From: Daphnia carinata
Lineage: Eukaryota; Arthropoda; Branchiopoda; Diplostraca; Daphniidae
NCBI RefSeq assembly: GCF_022539665.2
Contig: NC_081335.1
Location: 186,001-250,000 of the forward strand
Direction of reading: 5' to 3'
DNA length: 64,000 nucleotides
Part shown: positions 38,550 through 50,900 of the stretch, piece by piece
How the letters are laid out: each line of letters opens with the position of its first letter
How positions within the stretch are numbered: the stretch's first letter is position 1
The notes under the pieces: model-generated
The model's input: only the letters and a program-made list of their open reading frames with translations
Databases searched by the model: none
What the model was told of the DNA's origin: nothing
Translations under genes and position numbers: made by a program

Positions 38550-41500
38550 TCATAGTTTCCATGGAAGGAATCCACATATGCTATCCTCAGAATATGTTTG
38601 ACGAAGGCCTTTCGGAATCTCCTTTAACGAACACCACCCGTCTTTGCTCCAAAATGCGTTACATCTTCTCGTGTCAATGCATTTTCTGCCACATTGGCCT
38701 CCATCTGTTACACTTAACGGAGAGCCAATGTTGTAACCTTCAAAATCGCAATTCGCCGACCACTGGACACCATCCTCGGCCGTGTTCCAGATACTTGCAC
38801 CTGTGTCTTCCTCTTTCCATGGATAAAGATTCATGCGAGGAATCGAGTCAAATGATTCGCAGTCCATCACCGGATTCCTAACCAGACATTGTTAAATAAT
38901 GTGCCAAATGTATCACATAGAATAACTTACAATTCAGATTCGGCTTTGAAAAAGAGTGGCTGAATGGATTTGACATGGCTATTGTCACAGACCAGACGCG
39001 AGTAGCTCGTTTTGCGGATCTCATTTAACTGATCTGAAATAAGTATAGAATTATGTCAGATGATAGTGAAAAGTTAATGAATAATTCAACGAACCTTCAG
39101 TGAACGATCCGGTTTGTCCAACAAGATCGTAGAAGAAGCGATCACCGCGTTTCAATCGCAAAAACTGATCGGCGATAATGCACTGGAATGTGGGGCCTAC
39201 CATAGCTCCAGGAACTGGTCGTTCTGAAACCCCAGCAATAAACAAGTCAATGTCGTCCACGCTGGCGTACAGGAACTCAAACTTCTCAACAATCTGCCAT
39301 CGTTTTTTTATAATCATTAAAAGTTAAAACATTTGCTTGAAGTCTAGGAATTATGACATACCCTTGGAGGAAAGACATCGAGAAGATCGTGGAAATCTTC
39401 TGCGCGTGGAAGCCCACAAAGTACTCGATATGCATTGTAGCCAGGTAGACCTAATTAAGAATCAATGATTTGAAAATACAAATTTTAATTGTAGAACTTT
39501 GAATACAACGCACCGTGATCACGACCGCGTTGAATGTTAAGCGACACCAAATCCATTCCAAAACCTTTGCCTTCCTCTTCAAACAAGTGATTGGTAAGCT
39601 GCATAAACAACGAATGTCATTTGAATTTGACCACAAAAAAGTTTAATATAGCCTTTGATTACCTCCTCGGTGAAGAAATTGTCCACTCTTTGGCCGGGTA
39701 CAGTTGCCAAACCTATGAGGAATTTATCAAGATTTCCAGGTGTGTACGTTTCTTGCGTTTTGAAAAAATGTTGACGTAAAAGGAGGTCCCTCTCCTTCAC
39801 TCTTCGTTGGTTGATGAGACTGTACGTAAAATATAAGGATAAATAGCGTATTTATAGTTTTAAAAAAGGAAATATATACTCTTGTCTTCCTGGAACGAGC
39901 GAATGGCCGAAACGGAATGCGGCCGCAGCAAATTCGTTCAAAATGGAAGGATTCACGTTCTCATCGTAATCGCGACTGAAACCGTATTGAAGTGGCAGCA
40001 ATCCAAGTTGCTGCATCTTTGCCCGACCAATAACAATAGGCAAAAATTCGTTATAAGTGATGTGCTGCATTTGAGCAATTAGAATGCGTCTGGCCTCTTG
40101 ATAAAGACGCTCATCATCCCAGTGTGGGTTCAAAGTGGACAGCAAATCCGCAACTCCGTTGTGCTCCCTCAAAAACACAGTTTGCGAGGCAACCATGTAA
40201 GGAGTGACGTTAATTCTATTGTCACCTATAATTAATTGGTTTTAAAACAGCGTTTCACGATAAAGAAGGGGATAAAACCTAAGAGATGTCACCTGCTCTG
40301 AAGCATTTGACTTCTTCTGGTGGATCTATTCCAGTCACTGCTCTAGACAATGCACAATCAACATCAGTGTCATTGTCGGGCGGATGCAAATCCATGCCGT
40401 GATGATAACCATGTCGGGCACGTCGCAACACTTTCAATGCGCCTTTTTCAAATGTTCGCAATTCAGCAGCAACTTGATCGTCAGATCCATACAAGCCGGA
40501 AAGATCCAGGAAATGCGTGTTTTGATTCATCTGCCAATTGAATGAAGAGTTTTTATTTCAAAAGGTAAAAGTGAAAGGAAAACTAACCTGTTCTACATGA
40601 CCGAGTCGGCCGTCAGTTCTGCACGATGGGGCAGACCTGGCAAATTGCATGCAACGTTGGCGAAATTTGGAATAAAATGGATCGTCTTTGGGAATTTCAA
40701 TTGGAATGCATTTGCCATGACTAAGGTCTTCTTCCGAAAGAAAATTGCCATCGTCCGTGCAACAAGGCACTGGTAATCCATCGGCTTTTAACGGAAATAT
40801 TAAGAGGTTATCAACTTGTATAATTTAATAAGCATTAACTAATACCTGATTTCGATTCCATGGTTTCCAACATGTCATCTGTGGAAACAAATAAGAATTT
40901 GAAACGAAATGTTGTTCGGTAATAGACATAAATAAAAAGACATACGATCAATAAACTGTCCATACTGCATCACAAAAGTGCTGTCTGAATCGCTAGGAAC
41001 GTCGATATCGCGAATAACGGACAGAGACAACAAACGCGGACTAGACAAATCGACATAAAAAATTAATTAAGAGGGGTTAAATGAAATATAGAACGCGATA
41101 TAATTACGGAGGAAGTTGGCCACCGTCTTTGGCCAATCGAGGCATCCACACACCTACATACAGAAGAATTGCATATTCATATAATTAATTAAATAGTCCC
41201 GAAGGTGACTTTCATTACCGTCGGCGTAAGCTGGAGCGAGAGCTCTTTGATACTGAGTTTTTGGCAGACCCCACGGAGTATGTCCAGGTGGATGGGCATT
41301 ATTGCACGAACCATTCATCGTTCGAAATGGAGAAGCCAACGTTTTCTCATCGCAATTGGGATGGGTCGGGCACGTGTCGAATAGAATGGTGTCTCTTAAA
41401 CGGAACCGGTTTGCTAGACATTCGATTTGTTCTGGTTTGATTCGGTACCTGATGGCGAAGAAAGTGTTAATTATCACGTACGCATTAGAAATGAGAAATG

Positions 41501-42263
41501 GAACACCTTCTGGATAGTTGCATTACAGTGAAAACTCCGTACAATGAACTATTGCTGATTTTCACTGAATCTGCTGTAGAGTGAAAGAAAACCCAGCTGT
41601 GCGTAAAACTGCCCGATCCTTTTCTCACTACAATTTTCTTCTGTACCAAACGCTTTTCGGTTGCTATCATTAATGCCATTTGAGATTGGCCAGCGAGAGC
41701 AGCTTCGTTTACAGCCACCAAATCGATATGTTCTACGTGAGGATCCAACTCGATGACTCCGTCGCACGCATTCGGTTTCTTAAACGGCGCTTGGTGACGA
41801 CCTTTGGCAAAACAAAATCATTAAAAACAAATTATTCGTCGGAAATCATTTGAAAACATTTGATACCGTTGAGGGGAATATCTGGGCAGCAGATGCCATG
41901 GCCCTTTCCGTTTTCTAAAATGCAGGCAGTTCCTGGAGTGGCACGGACAGCATCGTACCATACAGCGCAGTCTTTAGCCGGCCTGCATTTAGACTCTAAA
42001 CCACCGATGTTTGGACAGTACTTTTGCTGATGAGCAGGATATTCCACTGGTACAGGTTTGTAACTTGCTGTGTAGGGGTTGTGATAGTTGGGTTTACCAC
42101 CGGCAGCAGGCGGATAATATTCAGGTGTACTGGGCCGTTCAGCATACTGTTTAGGAGGTGAGTGATCCGAATAGAGCGGATAACGACTGGGATGTTTTTG
42201 GCTGCTGGCCACAGCAAACAATAGTTCCATAACGAGCACTGCAATCAGCCACCGCAACACCAT
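38550..42263 (-). CDS. CLIP-heme peroxidase-PAN protein, copy 1 (peroxinectin-like)
   Basis: Secreted animal heme peroxidase. Fifteen exons join in phase: 42263-41867, 41801-41507, 41448-41219, 41153-41108, 41040-40946, 40878-40846, 40784-40588, 40530-40293, 40225-39880, 39819-39663, 39598-39514, 39450-39362, 39293-39095, 39033-38931, 38877-38550, giving 945 residues. Order: signal peptide; Pro/Tyr-rich spacer; a six-cysteine CLIP-type domain (Cys 83, 93, 99, 114, 125, 126); the peroxidase domain with distal His355 in GQFIDHDM, proximal His618 in FRFGHS and the [14 protein letters not shown] block; then a C-terminal Cys-rich PAN/apple-like domain (about 860-945, [14 protein letters not shown]). 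An RGD tripeptide lies in KRGDRFFYD. Heme-binding and catalytic His are intact, so activity is expected. A TATA box is at 42505-42498. Confidence 0.92.
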
Positions 42264-43577
42264 TTTTTGAAATGCTTTTCGTTAAACGCACCCTAAAACG
42301 ACGAACTTCACTTTCACTGGTCTTCAATTCAGGCAGAATATTTAGGAAATATTGAACAATAATTCAATCAGAGCAACGGACCTGAAACGTAAAAAAAAAA
42401 AAGTTTCAGTAAAGGAAACTGTTGGAATAGTGTCAATTGTTCCAGCGTCGTATAAAGTACAATGAGCACTGCGATATAAAGTTTTCTTCTCTCCTCGTAT
42501 TTATACCACGATTCCAGCACCAAGTACTTCCCCCTCCCGAGTGGGCAATGATTTTCGTTTCTTCTTTCTTCTATCTGAACGTTCACAAAGTCCGGAATTG
42601 TGTTAATCAAGGTTATGCAACTATGAAGTAGGTTTTCTTTTTACTGTTCCAATAATAGAATGCCTTCTTGCACTAGTGATTTTCTAAGGGGTGAAAGCGA
42701 TTAAGAGCAAGCCGTCACAAATGGTTATTCATGCCAAACCGTCGGAATTGGATGAAAAACTGAAATTGAATATAATAACAGGTGGTTGTTTGTGAAACAG
42801 GGCGTGAATGTCTGCACTCGTGGTCGGCAAAGAGAAACTGTAACTAAATCACATGAGAACATTTGAATCTAGATATTAAAAGAATGGGCAAAAACACAAG
42901 GCGGTTATAAACACGAAGAAAGTTAAACTCACGAAAAAACGTGAATGTCGATTAGCAATTTACCTATAGAAATAAAAACGAGGATAACCCGGGGAAGAAT
43001 CTTGCCGTTTAGCTAAATGGGGAGTCGTAAGGAAGAAATACATTAATTTTTGAATTGGAAAAAATGATTTAATTAGGTGAAAGGAGGACTGCACATTGGT
43101 GTAAATGAAAACAGGTCGTTTGTGGTGGTACGACATATGCTGCCAACTGACACTTCCATACCACACACGTAGTACCGTTGCTGTTGTTTTTTTTTGCAAG
43201 TGCCCATCATTTTTCAATGCACAGCACGTTTTTGGTTGAGCTGTTTCGGCCACAAAGTCTACCTGAAAGAGGAACCTGTGCAGGAATTTGACCACCAGCC
43301 TCAATGTACAGTTAACATGTCTTTGGCCAAAATTAAGACATCAAACTCAAATTACACTGGCGAATTGATCGTACAATGTCCTCGAGTTAAAGAATAAAGG
43401 AAAACGTGTTGTGTATGCAACGTTCTTTTCCAGGAAATCAGAACCCACAATGACGATTTCAAGAATTCAGTTATAAGTTGGGTTCGTAACGGTCCACTTC
43501 ATTCGAGCTCGCCTGCAAACATATTAGCAAACTTTGGAATCTGGGGAATTAGATAGCAAAAAAAAAAACCAAATAAT
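42264..43577. other. Intergenic between the two peroxidase genes
   Basis: About 1.3 kb. Contains the minus-strand TATA box of peroxidase copy 1 (TATAAATA at 42505-42498), implying a 5'UTR intron before the ATG at 42263. Open frames at 42960-43304 (minus) and 43194-43397 (plus) have no resemblance to known proteins. Confidence 0.5.
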
Positions 43578-46500
43578 TTAAAAAAATTTCCCCGGAAGTA
43601 GACCACATATTCCGCCAGTAAGCCGTGTCCGTTGTAGCCATTTTGGTATTGCCTTTAGGGTACACCAGCTGCCATTGGCCCAAAAGGCATTACATCCTAC
43701 AGTATCAATGCACTTCCTGGCACAATTTTCTGCCGCACCAAGGTTTTCAATGTAGACAATATCGTAACCGACGTAATCACAATCCAGAGACCATTTGACC
43801 CCATCTTCGCCAATATTCCAGGATGTCGAATCAGCTTCTTTCCATGGAAGAAGACTCATACGAGGAATGGAGGCCAGAGAGTTGCAATCCACAATTGGAT
43901 TCCTGAATAAAACACTTTACATTTAATATCTATTTCTAATAATTGAACAACCCAGCTTACGCATCAGAAACCGATTTAAAGATGAGTGGTTGAATTGAAA
44001 GGACGTGACTGTTGTCACAAATCAAACGGGCATAACTTGTTTTGCGAATTTCGTTCAGTTGATCTTGACGCACAAACGTAACAAAATTGTGATTTAAACA
44101 TACAAAAATGTTTAGTGTGCAATACCTTCACTGAATGAGCCGGGTTGTCCAGCAAGATCGTAAAAGTAACGATCACCACGTTTTAGTCTGGCAAACTGAT
44201 CGGCAATGATGCACTGGAACGTTGGGCCCACCAAAGCTCCTGGAGCCGGGCGTTCCGAAACGCCTGCAATGTACAAATCAATGTCGTCCACGTCGGCATA
44301 GAGCAACTCGAATTTCTCAACAATCTGTAAAAATGAAATACAAATTTTCTTATTGACTACCCACTATCATCTTTTTCATTATTTACCTTTGGAGGAAGGA
44401 CATCGAGAAGGTCACTGAAATATTTCGCACGAGGAAGGCCGCAAAGAACGCGGTATTCATTGTACCCAGGTAAACCTAATAATAAAGTGAGTGCTTAGTA
44501 TACAATGCATTAGGGATCAATTAAGGTACCTTGATCCCGACCACGTTGAATATTAAGGGATACCAAATCCATTCCAAAACCTTTACCTTCCTCTTCAAAC
44601 AAGTGATTGGTGAGCTGAATTGTAAATGAAAGTCATTGCCAATTGAATCCAAAAACGAATAGCTTAACATAATTACCTCTTCTGTAAATACATTGTCCAC
44701 TATTTCACCGGGAATGGTTGCCATGGCTATGAGCAGTTTGTCGATGTTTCCAGGCGGATATGCCTCTTGCGTTTTAAAAAAATGTTGACGAAGAAGTAGA
44801 TCTTTTTCTTTCACCCTTTGTTGGTTGATGAGACTACAGAAGCGAAGCCAATTAGCAGCGAAAAACCCATCGAGTAAGTACGTACCTTTGTTTTCCTGGA
44901 ACGAGCGAATGGCCGTAACGAAAAGCGGCCGCAGCAAATTCGTTCAAAATGGATGGATTCACTCGCTTATCATAATCCGTGCTGAAGCCGTATTGAAGTG
45001 GCAGCAATCCCAGCTGTTCCATTTTCTCTCGACCGACGAGAACAGGCACGTATTCGTTGTAGATTAAGTGTTGCCATTGAGCAATTAAAATGCGTCTCGT
45101 CTCCTGATAGACTCTCTCGTCATCCCAGTGAGCGTTCATGGCAGCAAGTTGTTCAGCAACTTGGTTATGTTGGCGAGAAACAACAGTTTGTGCAGCAACC
45201 ATATATGGAGTGACATTAATCCGATTGTCCCCTACGACAAAACAAAATTAATTCATTGAACGAAACAAGTTTCCCAAAATTGTTAATCACCTGCTTTAAA
45301 ACACCGGACTTCTGGCGGTGGATCTATTCCGGTAACGTTTTTGGACAGCGCACACGAAGAGATCTCTGGACCAACGTCATCGGGAGGTGGCAAATCCATG
45401 ATGCAATGCTTACCCTTTCTTTTCATTCGAGTTACATTCAAAGCTCCATTTTTAAATGTCCTTAACTCAAGAGCCAATTGTTCATCTGAACCATACACAG
45501 CCGAAAGATCCAGAAAATGTGTGTTTTGATTCATCTAAGACGTGAAAGCAACATTTCCAATTAAATTCGAATTCTTTAAGCATTAATAGCCACTGACCTG
45601 ATCTACATATCCTAATCGACCATTTGCTCTGCACGAAGGAGCCGAACGTGCAAATTCCATGCAACGTTGACCAAAATCAGAGTAAAATGGGTCATCTTCG
45701 GGAATCATTATCGGAATACACTTGCCATGACTGAGATTTTCTTCTGAAAGAAAGTCTCCCCCATCCGTGCAACAGGGAACTGCCGATCCATCCACTTTGG
45801 AACAAAAATAAACAACCCTCAAACAAATTTAGCCATCACTGAAACAGGTTGTTCCACTTACCCAACTTTGATTCCACAGTTTCCAACATATCTGTTAAAA
45901 AAAAAAAATAAATGGTTACATTTAGAAGTTTTACAAGAAAATGCCAACAACTTAATGAACATGTACCGTGATCAACAAACTGTCCAAATTGCATAACCCA
46001 TGTAGTATCGCTTTCGCTGGGGACGTTGACATCGCGAATCAAAGAGAGAGATAACACGCGTGGCCTGCAGTAATTCAAAAGAATTTAGAACACTTGTGAT
46101 TAAAGTGAAAACGACACGTAACAAAAATAGAATAAACATTACGGAGGTAATTGGTCCCCATTTTTAGCCCGACGAGGTTCCCACACACCTATACATAACA
46201 AACGGGATTTTAAACTCGAGTGAATAATTTTGTACTAAACACGTGATTTCTTACCATCTGCATATTCCGGTGCAAGAGCACGCTGATACCTGGCATTCGG
46301 CACACCCCATGGAACATATCCAGGAGGATGAATATTATTACATACTCCAGTTATCGTCCGATAGGGGGACGTCACCATTTCTTGAGTACATTCGGGATAA
46401 ACAGGACATTCATTGTAAATGCCTGCCTCCTTGACATTAAATCGATCCAAAATACATGCAGCCTGTTCCGCTTTAACTCGAAACCTAAATTAATCAATTG

Positions 46501-47289
46501 ATTTCTTTAAGTAAACACACTAAATTAACAAATGTTTTCACCTTTTGACGAAATGCTGAGCTGCAAAGACTGCGTATAATGAGTTGTTGCCGAGTTTAAC
46601 CGAATCTTCTTTTGATTGAAAGAAAACGGTGCTGTGCATATAACGGGATGAATTACGTCTGACAGTGATCTGGTTCTCTGCCAGACGTTTCTCAGATTCA
46701 ATCATTGATTCCATAAACAATCGCCCAGCACGAGAGACTTCGTTCACCCAGCCCAGTTCGATCCTTTCAAAACGTGCATCTAATTCCATTCCTTTCTTAC
46801 ACGGTCTCGGCCTCTCGAAGAGATTCGCTCCATCACCTCCTTTTCAAGAAATTAAACAAAATGGATCAAAACGCATGCAGAAAGCGATTAAATTAACGTA
46901 CTGTTGATGGGAAGATCCGGGCAGCAAATCCCATGGCCAATTCCATTAGCAAGTACGCAGGTAGTTCCCGGGATAGAGCGAACATCATCGTACCATATCG
47001 CGCAATCTTTCGCCGGACGACAATGCGATTCCAAGCCTCCGATTTTGCGACACTCGTCCTTCTGAGTACCGTATTCTAGAGGTTTGTTGTAGCCTTCGGT
47101 AAGGTCGTAGTTAAACCTGGCAGACGAAGCAACAGCTGGTTGTTCTGCAAGCGTGGGCAGTCTGTAAAGATATTCTGATAGACTGCCTTCGTTAAAAGAG
47201 GCTTCTTGGTGATAGGGACAGTTTTGCGTAGCACCAACGTCGAAGAGGACACCCATCACGAGCACGAAAATCAGCCAATACGAATGCAT
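43578..47289 (-). CDS. CLIP-heme peroxidase-PAN protein, copy 2 (peroxinectin-like)
   Basis: Tandem paralogue of copy 1. Fifteen exons join in phase: 47289-46902, 46839-46542, 46484-46255, 46188-46143, 46064-45967, 45891-45862, 45794-45598, 45534-45291, 45231-44886, 44833-44677, 44614-44530, 44475-44387, 44324-44126, 44063-43961, 43902-43578, giving 944 residues. Nine exons have exactly the same length as in copy 1. CLIP-type domain ([14 protein letters not shown] to GICCPDLP), distal His353 in GQFVDHDM, proximal His618 in FRYGHS, RGD in KRGDRYFYD, and the C-terminal PAN-like domain ([14 protein letters not shown]). Oddity: the near-invariant RGRDHG block reads RGRDQG here (Gln706). Both catalytic His are kept, so the enzyme may still work with altered properties. 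Confidence 0.92.
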
Positions 47290-49871
47290 TGCATCAGTCT
47301 GTAAATAAAATCAAAAGGTGTTTACTACACTGGTACTCTACCGACACGATGACTAATTGTTTGAAGCATAGTCGAACTTTTCTAGGGGTTTCTACATTTT
47401 GACAGTTGACCAAATACTGAGAAATTCTTCTTTTGGGGGAGGCAATTTCTTTTCTTCTTCCCTTGACGGGCGCCTACGGTTTTGAAATTTGCCCCCCGGA
47501 CTTGACTTGTATTGCAATAGGTAAGACACAGAAATTCAGATGAATCGATTTACCTAAAGAAACAGTACGGTGAAAAAAAAAATGGCTGTATTAGTAATAT
47601 CCTGCGTGGTACGTTGGCGAACGGAATCTACGCTAAATTCTCCTGTCCCCTTTCATACTTATACCTCGAGAGATTACCATATTTGGAAGTAGCTTTGAAA
47701 CATCGTCTGCACTTGGCAGCCATCATTAGTCAATCCTGGGGATATATTTAGCTTAAATTAAAATAGCAATGTGCTAAAGCGATAAGGCATTGAAATGTCT
47801 AAATCCAATTACAAAACAACATGCAAATAAAGCATTAGTTGAAATGGATCGTGAAGGAAATACAAAATACATACAGCTAACGCGGGACGTGCCCGGCTAA
47901 ATCACAAAGGAATAGAAACGTTAGATAAGACATTATAGGAAAGCAATAAAAGTCAATTGAAAGAAGAGGCCGATATTACTTACCAATTTGAGTACTAATT
48001 AAAGGCGTAAAACGAGAACGTGGTTACACAGTGGCTTAGGAGTTGGCGAACAAATGTAAAACTAATGATAAATGAGGTAATTTCAAGTCTGTCTCACGTT
48101 TGTGGAGTCGATACACACGATCAGATTCTATCAACACATTTCAGAGCTGAACTGAAGCCAATTTCCGAAGTCCAGCATTTTTTTTAGCTGATGATTTTTA
48201 TACTTGTTCATGCCGAAGGCTGAACACCGAATGCGCCATTTGATCAGTTTGATTCGAGAAGAAAGGAAAAATATGGGGATGGGTAAAGTAACTGATTACC
48301 ATATTTTTCTGATGGAAACCTAAAAACATGTGCTTTTCTCAACCATTTCTCGACCCTTCCTCTCCATTTTAATTCTCAAGGTCACCAAAATGGTGCAAGT
48401 TGATTCGTCTCTTCATGAATATTTTGTTCACAAATGGAAGCTTACCTTGTAAGATGTATCAATCTTGCTTTCAATAATCAAATTTCTGATCAATTACAAA
48501 TAAAAGGTAATGGAAGGCCAATGTGGAAACAAGTATTACAAGTACAAAATTCTTTTTTCGCCATTCTTCTTCCTGATGACAACCTTGTGATTGGCATCCA
48601 CATACATAGTTGTGTCTTCATCCTTTCCATCTGATGGTGGATTCAGCCATGGACGGACGCCATTTGAAGGTCAAATCTCAATTTGTTTCTGCAAACCCGT
48701 TCTTTTCTTCTTGAATTCAGAGTTAACGAAATGACTTGCGCCATTTTTAATGGACACTACTCGCCCTTTCGTCTTCGCTCTGGAATTTCGAAAAAGACAG
48801 CCATATTTTCTTTTTTAGTTTGTTCTCTTAAACATTCACGAATTGTTATAGTTTTCCGAGGCATTTCTTATTTCAGAAAGTTATTTTCAGATGTCTTTTT
48901 AAATAAAGACAGTTTGGTGCTATGTTTAATTAGTACGATTGCGGATAAGCCATTTTAGTAGCTTTAATAAGAAAATTATACAAAACGTCTCAGTTTCTAA
49001 CGTACCTCGTATTTTGAGAATTGTCTAGAAAGCGTTTTGTTTTAGATCTTGTTCATGCACGATCAAACAACAGGCACCAATTCAATGAAAAGCAATCAAA
49101 ATTCATTCTGAAAAGAATATTTTGTCATGAGAACACGGTTAAGCTTCGTTGCTTTTCAGAATTGGAGAAACAAAAAATACGTTCGGCAAAAAACAATTTC
49201 GCCAGCGTGACAATGGCAGCTAGAACGCATGTCCAGCACGAACTGTTGCCTCTAAGAATCACTTTCTCTTTTGGTATTGTCTTTCCTTGTTGTGCCTTAA
49301 ACACGATTTGTTCTATTGACGCAAGTTGCTGCCAAATCATTCATCTAAATGGATTTAAAATCTTTTTCTTGTTTCTATCGTGAGCAATTGTCTTAAGGCA
49401 GTTTTCTTGAGGGGCCCTGAGTCGTATATGACTTTCGGCGGGCAATGTAATGCAAAATGTAATTATTGTTACTTTTTATTCCCATTAAGAATAGGGAAAT
49501 GAAACTCAAAACGAAATCTGTGCCAATCGTTTGCCCGTCAGCGGCAACATTGCGAATGTACCCGCAGCTGATTGATGAAAAACTTCCATCATGTGGAAAC
49601 CGAATGTGTTTCACTTCTAAATGCGATTTCGGGGCAAGAGAGATTGTTTACGTCATACTTCTAAAGTCCTTTTTATGTATTTCAAAACGTAAAGCCCTTT
49701 ATCAAATTTGGCAAAGGTTTGGCAAATGAAAGTAGAGGACGCTTTGGATTTTGCAAGTCATCCTTTTCAGTCGACTTGATAAGGAAAAATGTGTATTTCA
49801 ACAAAATCAAGCACAATTTCATAACGCACATGAAACAAAGCACTGTATATCATTGCAAGCATAAGTGATTG
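47290..49871. other. Long intergenic region upstream of peroxidase copy 2
   Basis: About 2.6 kb. The part nearest the ATG contains likely 5'UTR exons of copy 2. Plus-strand open frames at 48434-48634, 48683-48958, 49021-49383 and 49466-49729 give peptides without signal peptides or known motifs and without clear splice logic between them. No transposon ends or long repeats were seen by eye. Confidence 0.4.
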
Positions 49872-50402
49872 TTAGTACATTTTGCGACTATATTTTTTTA
49901 TGACCCCGCAAGCAATTCTAGCACCGGAATTGGCGGTAGCAGTGAGGTTATCCTCGGCGGCGTGAACGACGATAGCCCTTCCGATGACAGATTCCGGTCC
50001 ACTCAGTGAAATAACATGGTCGAAGATTTTGATCAAAGCTATTCCCTGTTGATTGGCAACAATATTACCCAAGTCACCAACGTGACGCTGATTAGGGGCG
50101 TTTTGTGGTGATCCATGAGGCGCCATTCGCGGATTGTAATGCGGACCAGTCGAATTGCATCCATTGCTGAACACGTCACCTGAAGTGTGGAGGTGGAATC
50201 CGTGCTTACCGGGCGATAAACCCATGATCCAACCGTCCAGTCTAACCCGAAAATTGCTTTGTCGGAGGAGAATCAAACCTTTGACCTTTTCTGATTGTCC
50301 AGACAGGTTAATGAATGCTTTCTCGTTGGAATATCGATGAGCCGAGCATCCTAGAATAGACATCAGCAACACAAGTGCCATCAATGCGTTCGTGATTTGC
50401 AT
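49872..50402 (-). CDS. Extracellular Cu/Zn superoxide dismutase
   Basis: Converts superoxide to hydrogen peroxide and oxygen outside the cell. A single coding exon gives 176 residues from the ATG at 50402. A 21-residue hydrophobic signal peptide precedes the SOD fold. All metal ligands are present: His70, His72, His88, His96, His107, Asp110 and His147 (in the motifs GFHLH, GPHYNP, RHVGDLGN and VVHAAEDN). The disulfide pair Cys82/Cys165 and the substrate-guiding Arg162 are also kept, so activity is expected. An acceptor (TTCTACAG) lies 8 nt upstream of the ATG, so a 5'UTR intron is likely. An upstream in-frame extension to 50537 would bury the signal peptide and is less likely. Its product hydrogen peroxide is the substrate of the neighbouring peroxidases. 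Confidence 0.95.
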   Translation of the reverse strand: MQITNALMALVLLMSILGCSAHRYSNEKAFINLSGQSEKVKGLILLRQSNFRVRLDGWIMGLSPGKHGFHLHTSGDVFSNGCNSTGPHYNPRMAPHGSPQNAPNQRHVGDLGNIVANQQGIALIKIFDHVISLSGPESVIGRAIVVHAAEDNLTATANSGARIACGVIKKYSRKMY

Positions 50403-50900
50403 TTCGATGCCTGTAGAAAATGAAGTAATTTTAAAAGGACTGTTGTTGGATAGATTCAGAATAAGAATGAACACATTCACTTGGCAGGCTTCCCGATTGC
50501 TGCATTTCACGTTGCATTCAAAACGATTGTTGTTCATATCTGTTTGGTCGACATTTAACTTCCTGTGATTTCATGCAACAAACGTTTTTTAGAGGAAACC
50601 AAATTACCTTCCGCTTTGAGAACAGAGATATTGTGTTGGAGATTAGTTTGTAAGAGAAAAAACCGCGTGCATCCTTCCAACTTATCACAATCAACTGCTT
50701 GATGGGTTGTATCAATATACTCGACACGACAAAACCATGTACGTTTGCAGTTTATGTACTCGTGTGTATGTACACCAGCAGTAATGAGAACGAAGCTAAT
50801 AAAAGGAAATAAATTAAAGCTAATGATTTAAAATTGTGTTGTTTTAACAAATTAATTAAATGATTGACGTTTTGACACAAATGATTAAATTCACACAACT
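50403..50900. other. Intergenic between SOD and DOMON-b561 gene
   Basis: Probably contains the SOD promoter and 5'UTR exon. No other feature is recognisable. Confidence 0.4.

Noticed and set aside
39095-39293. RGD in the peroxidases as a definite integrin-binding site
   Set aside because: The GDRF part is common to this peroxidase fold, so the RGD may be structural; kept as a note in the gene entries only.
48434-49729. Series of plus-strand open frames between peroxidase copy 2 and SOD, considered as a decayed gene or retroelement
   Set aside because: The peptides contain no reverse transcriptase, integrase, transposase or other known motif, and no terminal repeats were visible.
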